A stretch of DNA of 47,895 nucleotides from Planctomycetota bacterium (GTDB taxonomy: Bacteria > Planctomycetota > UBA1135 > UBA2386): NCBI GenBank assembly GCA_016795295.1, contig JAEUHP010000091.1, positions 1 through 47,895 of the forward strand, given 5' to 3'. The notes under the pieces were generated by a model. The model saw only the letters and a list, made by a program, of their open reading frames with translations, was not told where the DNA came from and ran no database searches. The number at the start of each line of letters is the position of its first letter. Position 1 is the first letter of the stretch. Both the position numbers and the translations under genes were made by a program. Shown in pieces: positions 1 through 12,300 of the stretch.

Positions 1-304
1 CGATCTGGTGCCAGAGCCGCGCCCGTTCGCTGCGCCACAGCCAGACACCGGTGGCGATCACGGGCAGGGCCAGCAAGCCGCCGGCCTTGGCGAACCACAG
101 GTGCACCCGCAGGACCTCCTGCGGGAACTCGTAGCGGCGCAGCAGCTGCTCCGTGAGCAGGATCGCGATCGCGAGCGACACCATGGTGAGCGGCCCCAGC
201 CACAGGTGCAGCCGGCGTCGGCGCAGCCAACCGGTGGCCAGTGACCCCACCAACAGCAAGACCGTGGTGACGAAGGCGAGCCAGAACGGCAGGGTGGGCG
301 GCAT
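1..304 (-). CDS. Small multi-helix membrane protein, 3' end outside window
   Basis: About 101 codons are visible and the frame is still open at the window edge. The visible part has three hydrophobic stretches, roughly residues 6-22, 36-52 and 72-86, separated by Arg-rich loops, which indicates an inner-membrane protein with several helices. The size and spacing resemble DUF420-type or cytochrome-b561-like small membrane proteins, but I cannot assign a family. The ATG at 304 is the conservative start. An in-frame TTG at 340, lying 13 nt after an AGGAG-like sequence (355-359 on the plus strand), is an alternative that adds 12 residues. It is divergent from the ferredoxin gene. Function is unknown. 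Confidence 0.55.
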   Translation of the reverse strand, partial: MPPTLPFWLAFVTTVLLLVGSLATGWLRRRRLHLWLGPLTMVSLAIAILLTEQLLRRYEFPQEVLRVHLWFAKAGGLLALPVIATGVWLWRSERARLWHQI

Positions 305-388
305 GGGCGCGATGTTGGGCTCGGCCTCGTTCGGGTGCAACAGTCCAGCCTTGTCTCCTGCGCCGTTGCGGCCCACGATTGCCCCCAC

Positions 389-607
389 GTGAACGCGCCC
401 GCCATCCGCAAGGTCTGGATCGAAACCGGCTGTATCAGTTGCCAGCTCTGCCAGGACATCGCTCCGGAGGTGTTCTTGGTCGAGAACGGCCAAGACTGTG
501 TGGTCCGCCCCGAGGCGGCGCGCCACTTCGCCGCGAAGGCCGAGGACATCGAGCAGGCGGCGCGGGACTGTCCGGTCGAGGTGATCAAGATCGACCACCA
601 AGCCTGA
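389..607 (+). CDS. Small single-cluster [4Fe-4S] ferredoxin
   Basis: This 72-residue protein carries Cys-Ile-Ser-Cys-Gln-Leu-Cys near the N terminus and a Cys-Pro in the last third (DCPVEVI). Together these supply the four ligands of one [4Fe-4S] cluster, as in Thermotoga- and Bacillus-type monocluster ferredoxins. It is a soluble cytoplasmic electron carrier whose partner is not evident from the neighbours. I chose the GTG at 389 because the protein then begins just before the conserved strand (KVWIETGCISC). The frame is open further upstream to 335, but that part is not ferredoxin-like. It converges on metH with 43 nt between the stops. Confidence 0.85.
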   Translation: MNAPAIRKVWIETGCISCQLCQDIAPEVFLVENGQDCVVRPEAARHFAAKAEDIEQAARDCPVEVIKIDHQA

Positions 608-637
608 ACCGGCACGCCACCGCGCCGGCGCCCGCCA

Positions 638-650
638 GTCGGTTGCCGAC
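638..650. terminator. Small hairpin between converging ferredoxin and metH
   Basis: GTCGG-TTG-CCGAC forms a perfect 5-bp stem with a TTG loop, directly abutting the metH stop codon (TAG, 653-651 on the minus strand). There is no U-tract, so intrinsic termination is only a possibility. A much stronger hairpin with the same TTG loop lies between cstA and topA. Confidence 0.3.
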
Positions 651-3600
651 CTAGTCGGTGACGCTGACGTTGAAGTACTTCGCCGCCGGGTGGTGGCAGA
701 TCACGGCCGAGGTGCTCTGCTCGGGCACCAGCTGGAACTCCTCGCTGAGCTGCACGCCGATGCGGGACGCTTCCAGCAACTCGAGCAGCTTCTGCTGGTC
801 CTCGAGGTTGGGACACGCTGGATAGCCGAACGAGTAGCGGCTGCCCTGGTACTTCTGCTTGAACAGCGCCTCGATCTCTGGCGCGTCTTCGTGGGCGATG
901 CCGAGCTGCTGGCGCATGCGTTTGTGCCAGTACTCGGCGAGCGCTTCGGCCCCTTCCACCGACAGCCCGTGGAAGTGCAGGTACTCGTCGTAGCGGTTCT
1001 CCTTGAACAGCCGTTCGCTGGCCGAGGTCGCCACCGCCCCCATCGTCACCAAGGAGAAGCCGACCACGTCGACCCGACCGCTCTCGCGCGTGGCGAAGAA
1101 ATCGGCGAGGCACAGGCGCCGGCCACCCGGCTGGCGTGGGAAGTCGAACCGAGCCAACTCGCGGCCGTGGTCCCGCGGGTCGAGCACCAGGAGCGAATTG
1201 CGCTCCGCCACGGCCGGCCAGTAGCCGTAGACGACGCGTGGCTCGAGCGTGCGCTGCTCCCTGACCTGCTTCACCAGCTGGCGGAAGCGCGGCTCGACGG
1301 TCTCGGCGACGAAGCGCGTGTACTCTTCTTCGCTGCGCTTGCCTTGGCGGTACTGCCACTGCAAGCGGTAGAGCGCCTTCTTGTTGACGTATTGCAGGAC
1401 GGTGCCGAGGTCGAGCTCGTCGGGCCCCACCACCGCCGGTCCCCAGAACGGCGGTGTCGGGATGCGTTCGGCCGCGGCCACGCCGCTGTCGGCGTACTCG
1501 GTGAACGCATGGGCCAACAACTGTTCCTTTTCGGCGCGCGTCATGCGCCGGTGGCTGCTCACCCGCTGTTGTGGGGTCGGGCTCTGCGTGATCGGCTTGG
1601 CCTTGGCGCGTCCGGTCAGCTCGTCCATCACGTGCAGCCCGGCGAACGCATCGGCGCCGTAGTAGACCGGGCCGGTGCTGTAGGCCGCGCGCAGGTCGTG
1701 CTCGACGTAGTGGCGGTTCAGCGCCGCACCACCGCAGATCACCGGCGTGGTCACGCCGCGCGCGCTCATCAGCTCCAGGTTCTCCTTCATCACCACGGTC
1801 GACTTGACCAGGAGTCCGCTCATGCCGATGGCGTCGGCTCGGTGTTCCCGGGCGGCCTCCAGGATCTGCTCGATCGGCACCTTGATGCCGAGGTTGACCA
1901 CCCGGTAACCGTTGTTGCCGACCACGATGTCGACCAGGTTCTTGCCGATGTCGTGCACGTCGCCGCGCACCGTGGCCAGCACCAGCGTGCCCTTGGCTTC
2001 GCCGTCGACCTTGGTCATGTGTGGCTCGAGGTGTGCCACGGCGGCCTTCATGGTCTCGGCGCTCTGCAGCACGAACGGCAACTGCATCTCGCCGCTGCCG
2101 AACAGCTCGCCGACGGTTTTCATGCCGTCCAGCAAGATGTCGTTGATGATCTCGAGCGGCGCGTACTTGGCCATCGCCTCGTCGAGGTGTTTGCCGATGC
2201 CGAGCTTGTTGCCGTCGACGATCCGCTTCTTCAGGCGCTCTTCGACCGGCAAGCGGTTCTCGTCGTTGGCATTGCCGGTGTCGACCCGCTTCTTGCCGGC
2301 GAACCGCTCCAGGAAGGCGAACAGTGGATCGTAGTCCGGGCGACGGCGGTCGTGGATCAGGTCGAGTGTGACCTCGCGGTCGCGCTCGTCCAGGGTGTGC
2401 ATCGGCAGGATCTTGCTGGCGTGCACGATCGCGGCGTCGAGGCCGTGGCGGCGCGCTTCGGCCAAGTACACCGAGTTGAGCACTTGGCGCGGGTAGGGAT
2501 CGAGGCCGAAGCTGATGTTGGACAGTCCCAGGATGGTGCGCACGCCGGGGATGTGCCGCTTGATCAGTTCGATGCCGCGCAAGGTCTGCACCCCGGCGTC
2601 GCGCGAAGCTTCGTCGCCCGAGCCGATGGTGAAGGTCAACGGGTCGAAGATCAGGTCGCCCGGGGCCAGGCCGTGCCGGTTCACGACGATGTCGTAGAGC
2701 CGCTGTGCCACCGCCAGCTTGCGCTCCGCGGTCTTGGCCATGCCCTCTTCGTCGATGGTCAGCGCGACGAACATCGCCCCGTAGCGCCGCGCCAGTTCGC
2801 ACAGCCGGTCGGCTTTCTCCTCGCCGTCCTCCAGGTTGATCGAATTGACGATGGCGCGGCCCGGGATCGCGGCGAGCGCGTGTTCCACCACGTCGATCTG
2901 GGTGCTGTCGACCATGATCGGCGCCGTGGCCTGCTGCACCAGGGGCCGCAGGAAACGCAGCATGTCGCCGGATTCGTCGCGGCCGACGTAGGCGGTGCAC
3001 ACGTCGAGCAGGTGCGCGCCTTCGTGCTGCTGTTCCTTGGCCATCTGCACCATGCCCGGCACGTCGCCGGCCAGCATCAGCTCGCGGAACTTCTTGCTGC
3101 CGTTGGCATTGGTCCGTTCGCCCACGATCAGCGGGCCAGCGTCCTGGTCGAGGGGCACGGCGTGGAACAGGGACGCGAGCTGCGGCGTGAAGTCGCGCGG
3201 TCGCGCCGAAGGCACCAGGCCGCGCACGGCCGCGGCCAGCGCGGCCACGTGCTCGGGCGTGGTGCCGCAGCAGCCACCGACCACACCGATGCCGAACTCC
3301 TGGACGAAGCGCGCCTGGAACCGCGCCAGTTCGGCGGGCGTGAGGTCGTAGACCGCCCGTCCGCCGACGTTGCGCGGCAAGCCGGCGTTGGGCATCACCA
3401 TCACCTGGCGGGTCGAAAAGCGTCCCAGGTGCCGCACCGACTCCTGCATCAGGTCTGGACCGGTGGCGCAATTCAGGCCGACCACGTCCACGGGCAGTGC
3501 CTCCAGCGTGGTGAGTGCGGCAGCGATGTCGCTGCCGACCAGCATGGTGCCGGTGGTTTCGATGGTCACCGTGCAGAAAATCGGCACTTCGCGGCCCAGC

Positions 3601-4169
3601 TCGGCCATCGCGTCGCGGGCCGCCAGGATCGCCAGCTTGACCTGCAGCAGGTCCTGGCAGGTCTCGAGGTTGAGGCAGTCGACCCCCCCCGCCAGAAGGC
3701 CTTTGGCGTAGACGCGGTAGGCGGCGTAGAGCTCGTCGCCGCCGACGTGGCCCAGGGTCACCAGCTTGGTGCCCGGCCCCATCGAGCCGGCGACGAAGCG
3801 CGGCCGTTCGGGCGTGGCGTACCGCTTGGCCGAGCGGCAGGCCAGCTCGGCGGCGCGCCGGTTCAGCTCGAAGGCGCGGTCGGCCAGGTCGAATTCGGCC
3901 AGCACGTAGGGCAGTCCGCCGAACGAGTTGGTCTCGACCACGTCGGCGCCGGCGGCGAAGTAGCGGTCGTGGATCGCCTCGACCACGTCGGGGCGGGTCT
4001 CCACCAGCAGTTCGTTGCAGCCTTCGGCCCCGGCGAAGTCCGCCAGGGTCAGGTTGGCGGCCTGCAGCTGGGTGCCCATGCCGCCGTCGAACACCAGTAC
4101 CCGCTCACGCAGGAGCCGCAGGATGGCGAATTGGTCGAGGCGAGCGAGGGGGTCGAAGCGACGGGTCAT
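651..4169 (-). CDS. metH: Cobalamin-dependent methionine synthase
   Basis: MetH transfers the methyl group of 5-methyltetrahydrofolate to homocysteine through methylcobalamin, the last step of methionine synthesis. All modules are present in 1172 residues. The homocysteine domain comes first, with zinc-ligand cysteines in GLNCATG (about residue 234) and GGCCGTT (about 298-299). The pterin-binding domain follows (starting IVGERTNANGSKKF). Next are the B12 cap and the B12 domain with the DxHxxG cobalt-ligand motif in GDVHDIGKN (His about 737). The C-terminal AdoMet reactivation domain runs to the end (YSFGYPACPN). The ATG at 4169 is preferred over an in-frame ATG at 4193 because a TATGCT box (4188-4183) lies between them. 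No cobalamin riboswitch fits in the 136-nt gap to carB. Confidence 0.97.
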   Translation of the reverse strand: MTRRFDPLARLDQFAILRLLRERVLVFDGGMGTQLQAANLTLADFAGAEGCNELLVETRPDVVEAIHDRYFAAGADVVETNSFGGLPYVLAEFDLADRAFELNRRAAELACRSAKRYATPERPRFVAGSMGPGTKLVTLGHVGGDELYAAYRVYAKGLLAGGVDCLNLETCQDLLQVKLAILAARDAMAELGREVPIFCTVTIETTGTMLVGSDIAAALTTLEALPVDVVGLNCATGPDLMQESVRHLGRFSTRQVMVMPNAGLPRNVGGRAVYDLTPAELARFQARFVQEFGIGVVGGCCGTTPEHVAALAAAVRGLVPSARPRDFTPQLASLFHAVPLDQDAGPLIVGERTNANGSKKFRELMLAGDVPGMVQMAKEQQHEGAHLLDVCTAYVGRDESGDMLRFLRPLVQQATAPIMVDSTQIDVVEHALAAIPGRAIVNSINLEDGEEKADRLCELARRYGAMFVALTIDEEGMAKTAERKLAVAQRLYDIVVNRHGLAPGDLIFDPLTFTIGSGDEASRDAGVQTLRGIELIKRHIPGVRTILGLSNISFGLDPYPRQVLNSVYLAEARRHGLDAAIVHASKILPMHTLDERDREVTLDLIHDRRRPDYDPLFAFLERFAGKKRVDTGNANDENRLPVEERLKKRIVDGNKLGIGKHLDEAMAKYAPLEIINDILLDGMKTVGELFGSGEMQLPFVLQSAETMKAAVAHLEPHMTKVDGEAKGTLVLATVRGDVHDIGKNLVDIVVGNNGYRVVNLGIKVPIEQILEAAREHRADAIGMSGLLVKSTVVMKENLELMSARGVTTPVICGGAALNRHYVEHDLRAAYSTGPVYYGADAFAGLHVMDELTGRAKAKPITQSPTPQQRVSSHRRMTRAEKEQLLAHAFTEYADSGVAAAERIPTPPFWGPAVVGPDELDLGTVLQYVNKKALYRLQWQYRQGKRSEEEYTRFVAETVEPRFRQLVKQVREQRTLEPRVVYGYWPAVAERNSLLVLDPRDHGRELARFDFPRQPGGRRLCLADFFATRESGRVDVVGFSLVTMGAVATSASERLFKENRYDEYLHFHGLSVEGAEALAEYWHKRMRQQLGIAHEDAPEIEALFKQKYQGSRYSFGYPACPNLEDQQKLLELLEASRIGVQLSEEFQLVPEQSTSAVICHHPAAKYFNVSVTD

Positions 4170-4182
4170 CGGTCGGCGGCAG

Positions 4183-4188
4183 AGCATA
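4183..4188 (-). promoter_or_regulatory. Putative -10 box (TATGCT) of metH
   Basis: On the minus strand TATGCT ends 13 nt before the metH ATG, in otherwise GC-rich DNA. It fits the TANNNT-short-gap-start pattern of this window. No convincing -35 was seen. Confidence 0.45.
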
Positions 4189-4305
4189 ACCACGGCCCCG
4201 CCGCGCGCCGCGGCGCGTTGTCGAAATGCGCCGCGCCGGGTCCCTGGGAAAGGTGGACTTTCTGCTCGCGCTGGCCGCCCACCGCCGCTGTAGTCCTACC
4301 CCCCG

Positions 4306-7572
<3,267 letters not shown>

Positions 7573-7578
<6 letters not shown>

Positions 7579-7649
7579 CCCTGCAGCGGTGACCCTGCAG
7601 CGGTGACCCTGCAGCGGTGACCCTGCAGCGGTGACCCTGCAGCGGTGAC
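7573..7649 (+). repeat. 14-bp tandem array forming a chain of minicistrons after carB
   Basis: The unit CGGTGACCCTGCAG occurs five times without a mismatch (7573-7642), followed by a partial copy CGGTGAC (7643-7649). Each unit contains GTG at 7575, 7589, 7603, 7617 and 7631, which opens GTG-ACC-CTG-CAG-CGG-TGA (peptide MTLQR). That stop overlaps the next GTG by 4 nt (GTGA). The carB stop overlaps the first GTG in the same way. The sixth GTG, at 7645, opens a frame that continues into the transaldolase gene. Each unit also carries a PstI-type palindrome CTGCAG. The repeat structure is directly visible; a relay role is inferred. Confidence 0.9.
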
Positions 7650-7830
7650 GCCACTGCAGTGCGCCCGCGCACTCCGCTGGCGCGCGTTCGTTGCGCGCCT
7701 TGTACCCCGGTGCAGGGGGCGCCCGCGGCAGCCCTTCACCACATCTTCTTGGACTTCCCGCGTGGTCCGGGGAATTGGCCGTGGCGCGCCTTGGGCGACG
7801 CCGTACGATGGCCGTGCCCAGAATTCTGCC
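7650..7830 (+). other. Spacer between carB repeat array and transaldolase
   Basis: About 180 nt. The frame from GTG 7645 is open throughout and joins the transaldolase. However, it is Arg-rich, its third codon positions are less GC-biased than in the real genes, and it resembles no transaldolase N terminus. I treat it as untranslated leader or spacer. It contains a candidate -10 box TACGAT at 7804-7809. Confidence 0.5.
7804..7809 (+). promoter_or_regulatory. Putative -10 box (TACGAT) of transaldolase
   Basis: TACGAT lies 21 nt before the ATG at 7831. A TTGGCC at 7775-7780 is too far upstream (23-nt spacer) for a normal -35. The site suggests the transaldolase has its own promoter besides any read-through from carB. 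Confidence 0.35.
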
Positions 7831-9117
7831 ATGTACGCGCCCACCACCATGCCCGAGACTCCCCGCCACGATTCCCGTCTCGCCCATGAACTCGCGCAGT
7901 TCTGCCAGCGCCACACCCAGGTCGAGCAGTCGAGCCGCGCGTCGTTTCCCTCGTCGCCGTTGTGGGCCGCCGCCGCAGCCACCGGCACCAGCCTGTGGCT
8001 GGACACCGGCGACGTGGACGCGGCGCGCAAGCTGTGGACCCGGGAGTTCACGGCCCTCACCACCAACAACACGCTGCTCAACAAGGAGGTCCAGAAGGGC
8101 CTCTACGACGCCCTGGTGCCCGACTGCCGGCGGCTCTTGACCGCGCAGGGCGTGACCGACCGCCAGCAGATGGTGCAGGAGATTGCGTTCGTGCTGAATG
8201 CCGTGCACGGCCAGAAGCTGGTGCGCACCTTCGACGCGGACGTGTCCGTGGAGCTGCACACGGCCATCGCCGACGACGCCGAGGCGAGTTACCAGTACGG
8301 CAGGCGCTTCCACGCGATCAACCCGCAGCGCTTCATCGTCAAGGTGCCGCTGACTCCGGCTGGCCTCCTGGCCGCGCGCCGGTTGGCCGACGACGGGGTG
8401 CGCTTGAACTTCACCCTCGGGTTCTCGGCCCGACAGAACTGGTTGATCGCCGCCGTGGCGCGGCCGACCTGGGTGAACGTGTTCATGGGCCGGGTCAATG
8501 CCTTCCTGGCCGACAACCGGCTCGGCGACGGCAAGAACGCCGGGGAGAAGGCGACCTTGGCCAGCCAGCGCCTGCTGCGGCGCTTGGCCAAGGACGGGCC
8601 GCGGGTGCGCCAGATCGGTGCTTCGATGCGCTCTGGCCAGCAGGTCGCCGACCTGCTCGGGCTCGATGTGTTCACCATCCCGACTGCGGCGGCGGCGGAG
8701 TTCGTGCAGGCGAACCCGGCCCCGGGCACCCTGCGCGACCGCACGGGCGACGATCCGACGGTGGTCTTCGCACCGGGCGTCGATCCGCAGCGTCTGCGGC
8801 TCGACTGTTTCTGGCAGGCCGACGCGGCGTTCGGCAAGGCCACCGCGGCGGTGGCGGCTCTCGATCCCCGGAGCCACACCGGCGCCGACGTGGTGCGCAC
8901 TCTGGCCCAGCACGGCGCGGGCGACCTGTTCCCGCAGTTCGACGCAGCGGGGCTGCGCAGGATCGCCGCCGAGGGCAAGATTCCGGTGCTCGGCAGCTGG
9001 CAAGACCGGGTTCAGGCCGGCACGGCCAGCTGGGACGGCTTGCTGACCGCGGCAGCGCTGGCGAGTTTCACCGCCGACCAGGCGGCCCTCGACGCGCGCA
9101 TCGCCGGCCTCCTGTGA
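7831..9117 (+). CDS. Transaldolase family protein
   Basis: Transaldolase transfers dihydroxyacetone units between sugar phosphates in the non-oxidative pentose phosphate pathway. The protein (428 residues from ATG 7831; ATG 7849 is also possible) shows the family barrel motifs in order: LDTGD, TTNNTLLNKE, the Schiff-base strand FIVKVPLTPAG (Lys about 171), LNFTLGFSARQ, RQIGASMRSG and LDVFTIP. At about 420 residues it is longer than the roughly 320-residue TalB enzymes and belongs to a longer family branch. The C-terminal 100 residues are a helical extension ending with a dispersed Ala-rich segment. The frame extends upstream to GTG 7645 inside the carB repeat array. Confidence 0.88.
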   Translation: MYAPTTMPETPRHDSRLAHELAQFCQRHTQVEQSSRASFPSSPLWAAAAATGTSLWLDTGDVDAARKLWTREFTALTTNNTLLNKEVQKGLYDALVPDCRRLLTAQGVTDRQQMVQEIAFVLNAVHGQKLVRTFDADVSVELHTAIADDAEASYQYGRRFHAINPQRFIVKVPLTPAGLLAARRLADDGVRLNFTLGFSARQNWLIAAVARPTWVNVFMGRVNAFLADNRLGDGKNAGEKATLASQRLLRRLAKDGPRVRQIGASMRSGQQVADLLGLDVFTIPTAAAAEFVQANPAPGTLRDRTGDDPTVVFAPGVDPQRLRLDCFWQADAAFGKATAAVAALDPRSHTGADVVRTLAQHGAGDLFPQFDAAGLRRIAAEGKIPVLGSWQDRVQAGTASWDGLLTAAALASFTADQAALDARIAGLL

Positions 9118-9386
9118 AGCGGCGCCGCTGACGCTGAGACCGAGGGGGTCGGCAGCGCGACCTGGGGCAGGGCCCGGGGTTGGGGCCAAGAACCGGGGAT
9201 TGGGCAGCTGGGAACTGGAACTGGAATCTGGGAACTGGATTCTGGGAACTGGGCGCGAACCACGGCGTTTCGGCCCCTCTTCCCGCCCGCGGTTGGCGGC
9301 GCCGTGCCGATGGGCGCGCGTCCCTCGCCGCTGGCACAATGCTGTGATCCGCACGGCGGTTCCGTGCGTTGACCCGCCACCCACCC
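9118..9386. other. 269-nt spacer with degenerate CTGGGAACTGG repeats
   Basis: No gene is seen in this stretch. It begins with a 12-bp palindrome just after the transaldolase stop. It contains an AT-richer repeat block (see next entry) and ends in the leader of the giant secreted protein. ACAATG near 9346 could belong to a promoter but is not convincing. Confidence 0.6.
9208..9255 (+). repeat. Imperfect 14-bp direct repeats, CTGGGAACTGGNNN
   Basis: CTGGGAACTGG occurs at 9208, 9228 and 9242, the last two exactly 14 bp apart, with a partial CTGGAAT copy at 9221. The block contains no start or stop codons that would form chained minicistrons, unlike the carB and aat repeats. It lies between the transaldolase and the giant secreted protein. 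Confidence 0.75.
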
Positions 9387-12300
9387 ATGTCCTCGAGCCC
9401 GCTGCGCCGTTCCCTCCCCACTGCCCTGCTCGCTGCGGCCGCCCTGCTGGCGGCGCTGCCCGCCCAAGCCCCGAACTCCGGCAGCCCGGTCGGGTTCGAA
9501 GAGACGTGGGCTCTCGCCGCAGACCGCCGAGCGGCCGTGGCCCAACTCCTGCCCGGCAGTGACGATTGGTACTACTACTCCTGCCGCGAACGCCTCGACG
9601 CGCGTGACTTCGCCAGCGTCGACCGCCTGCTGCCCGGATGGCTCGGTCAGCACGGTCGCTCCGAACGCATGGTCGAGATCGAAAACCGGCGCGCCCTGCT
9701 CGGGTTCGACCAGGACCCGACGGGCACGTTGCTGTTCTTGCGGCAGCGCCTCGGACTCACCTTCGACCAGCAGCGGCAGGTGCCCGGCGCACCGCGCGAC
9801 CTGCCGACGAAGCTGGCGCCGGAGCTGCTGGAGAGCAGCAGCCTAGCGCTCGCCGCCCTGCGCGCCCACCCCAACCGGCTCGATGGCTTCACCGACGCCG
9901 CCTTGCCCGGGCTCGCCACCCAGCCCCTCGACGAGCCGCTCCTGCGCAGCCTCCTGGAGCGCCTCGACCGCCCGGACGTGGCGAACCTGCCGGACTTGGT
10001 GGTGCGCGACCTGCAGACGCGCAACAGCCGCGGCTTCGGCTCCCTGCCGATCCATCGGGAACTGCGCCTCGAGCAACTCGAGGCCTGCCTCCGCCTGCTG
10101 CCGGCGCTCGCGCAGCAGAATGGCTTCGTCACGGCGTACCTGCAGCGCTTGGCGCCGTCGGTCGACCGTGACTGGCAACGCGACCCGATGCTGCTCGGTG
10201 CCCAGTTGGAGCGGCTCTGGAACTTCGCCCAGCGCCTGCCGAACACCTGGAACTCGCTCAAGGCGCACGTCCGGTTCCACCAACTGCAACACGACCTCGC
10301 CCAGGGCCGCGTCGACCGCGAGCGATTGTTGAGCTACCTGCGCCTGCCGCGGCGCAGCTCGATCGCCGTCGAGCCGCTGCGCAGCCCCGAGCCGGGCAAG
10401 TTCGCCGCCGATCTGACGGCAACGTTCGCCTCCGGGTTGCCGCCGGTCGGCGACGAGCGCACCGTGGTGCGGCGCTGCCTGGAACAGCTGTTCGTCGCCG
10501 CCGACACCCAGGAACCGTTCGGCGAGTGCTTGGAAGGCCAGTGGCTGGATCGCGTGTTCGCCGAGACCAAGCTGCTGGCTGGCCAGGGCGACGCCGAGCG
10601 CTGGTTCGCCAAACTCGGCGACCGCGCTGCGGTCGAGGCGCTGCAGAACCGGGTCGAACTCGATTTTGCGCCGGCGCAGCGCACCCGGTTCGGGCCCGAC
10701 GAGGCGGTGGCTCTGCAGGTCGACGTGAAGAACGTGCCGACCCTGCTGGTCAAGGTGTTCGCCATCGACACGTTCCGCTACCACACCGAGAAGCTGCGCG
10801 AAATCGACGCCAGCATCGACCTCGACGGCGTGGTGCCCAACCACGAGGCGAGCTTCGCCTATCCCGAGCCGCCGGTGCGCCGTGTGCGCCGCACCTTCGA
10901 TCTGCCGCAGTTGCGCGAGCCAGGCACCTACGTGGTCGAACTGGTCGGCAACGGCATCAGCAGCCGCGCCGTGGTGCACAAGGGTTGGCTGCGCGCGGTG
11001 GAACGGCCGAGCGCGGCCGGGCATCGGTTCACCGTGTTCGACGAAGCCGGCACCCCGGTGCCCACCGCGCTGCTGTGGTTCGGCGGCCGCGAGTACCTGC
11101 CCGACGCCGGGGGCCGGATCCTGTTGCCCTACAGCACCGATCCCAGCCCGCGCGTGGCCGTGGTGCGCCACGGCAACCGCTCCGCGCTGGTCGCGTTCCA
11201 GCACGCGGCGGAGTCCTACACGTTGGCCGCCGGCATGCACGTCGAACGCGAGGCGTTGGTCGCCGGGGCGAAGGCGCAACTGCTGCTGCGGCCCGAACTG
11301 CGCCTGGGTGCGGTCCCGATCGACCTCGCCCTGCTGCGCGAACCGGTGGTGACCCTGTTCGCCACGGACCTGGACGGCACCACCACGCAAAAGGAGTTCC
11401 GCGGCCTGGCGCTGGCCAACGACCGGGAGCTCGTCGTGCCGTTCACCGTGCCGGAGCGTCTGCAGTCGTTGCGCGCCGAACTGCGCGGCACGCTGCCGAC
11501 CCTGGCCGGTGCCGAACAGCGCCTGACCACCAGCTCCACCACCTTCACCGTCAACGGCATCGATGCGACGGCTGCCACCGGCAGTCCGATGCTGGTGCGC
11601 ACCCAGGATGGCTACGTCCTGGAGTTGCGCGGCAAGAACGGCGAACCGCTGGTCGGTGCCGTGGTGCAGCTGGCTCTGCAACATCGCGACTACACCGCCG
11701 AGATTCCGGCCGTGCTGCAGAGCGACCGGACCGGCCGCATCGAACTCGGCGCGGTGCCGGGCATCACCGCCATCCGCTGCCAACACGGCGAGTACCGCGG
11801 CACGTTCCGCCTCGATCCGCCGCGACTGCGCGTGCCGCAGGTGCTGCACGGCCGGGTCGGCAGCGTGCTGCGGTTGCCCTTGCCGATGGACCAGCGCGAA
11901 CTGCGGCGTGAGTGGTTCGCGCTGCTCGGCCAAGCCCAGGACGAGTTCGCCCACCTGGCGATCGCCGACGGCTGTCTCGAGCTCCGCGACCTCGCTGCCG
12001 GCGACTACGAGTTGCGCTGTTTCCGCACCGGGGAGCGCGTCGCCGTGCGGATCACCGACGGCCCCCAGCAAGGCGAGTGGCTGGTCGGCGGCGAACGCGT
12101 GCTGGCGGCGAGCCCGAACCGGCCCTTGGTGGTGCGCGAGCAGGGCTTTGCGGGGGAAGAGCTGCGGCTGCAGCTCGGCAACCACTCCCCCGAGACACGG
12201 GTGCACGTGGTGGCCTTGCGTTACCACCCTGGCGTCGATCTCAGCGAGGCGCTGGCGAGCCGCTTGCCCCTGCCCTTGGCCGCCAGCGACACACCGCCGG

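Noticed and set aside
4170-4305. Cobalamin riboswitch upstream of metH
   Set aside because: The gap to carB is only 136 nt, shared by two promoters, and I saw no B12-box-like sequence.
7645-7830. A 62-residue N-terminal extension of the transaldolase from GTG 7645
   Set aside because: Not accepted as coding because it is Arg-rich, has weak third-position GC bias and matches no family N terminus. It is kept only as part of the relay hypothesis.
9208-9255. A third minicistron relay in the 14-bp repeats before the giant protein gene
   Set aside because: The units contain no start or stop codons arranged as RTGA overlaps on either strand.
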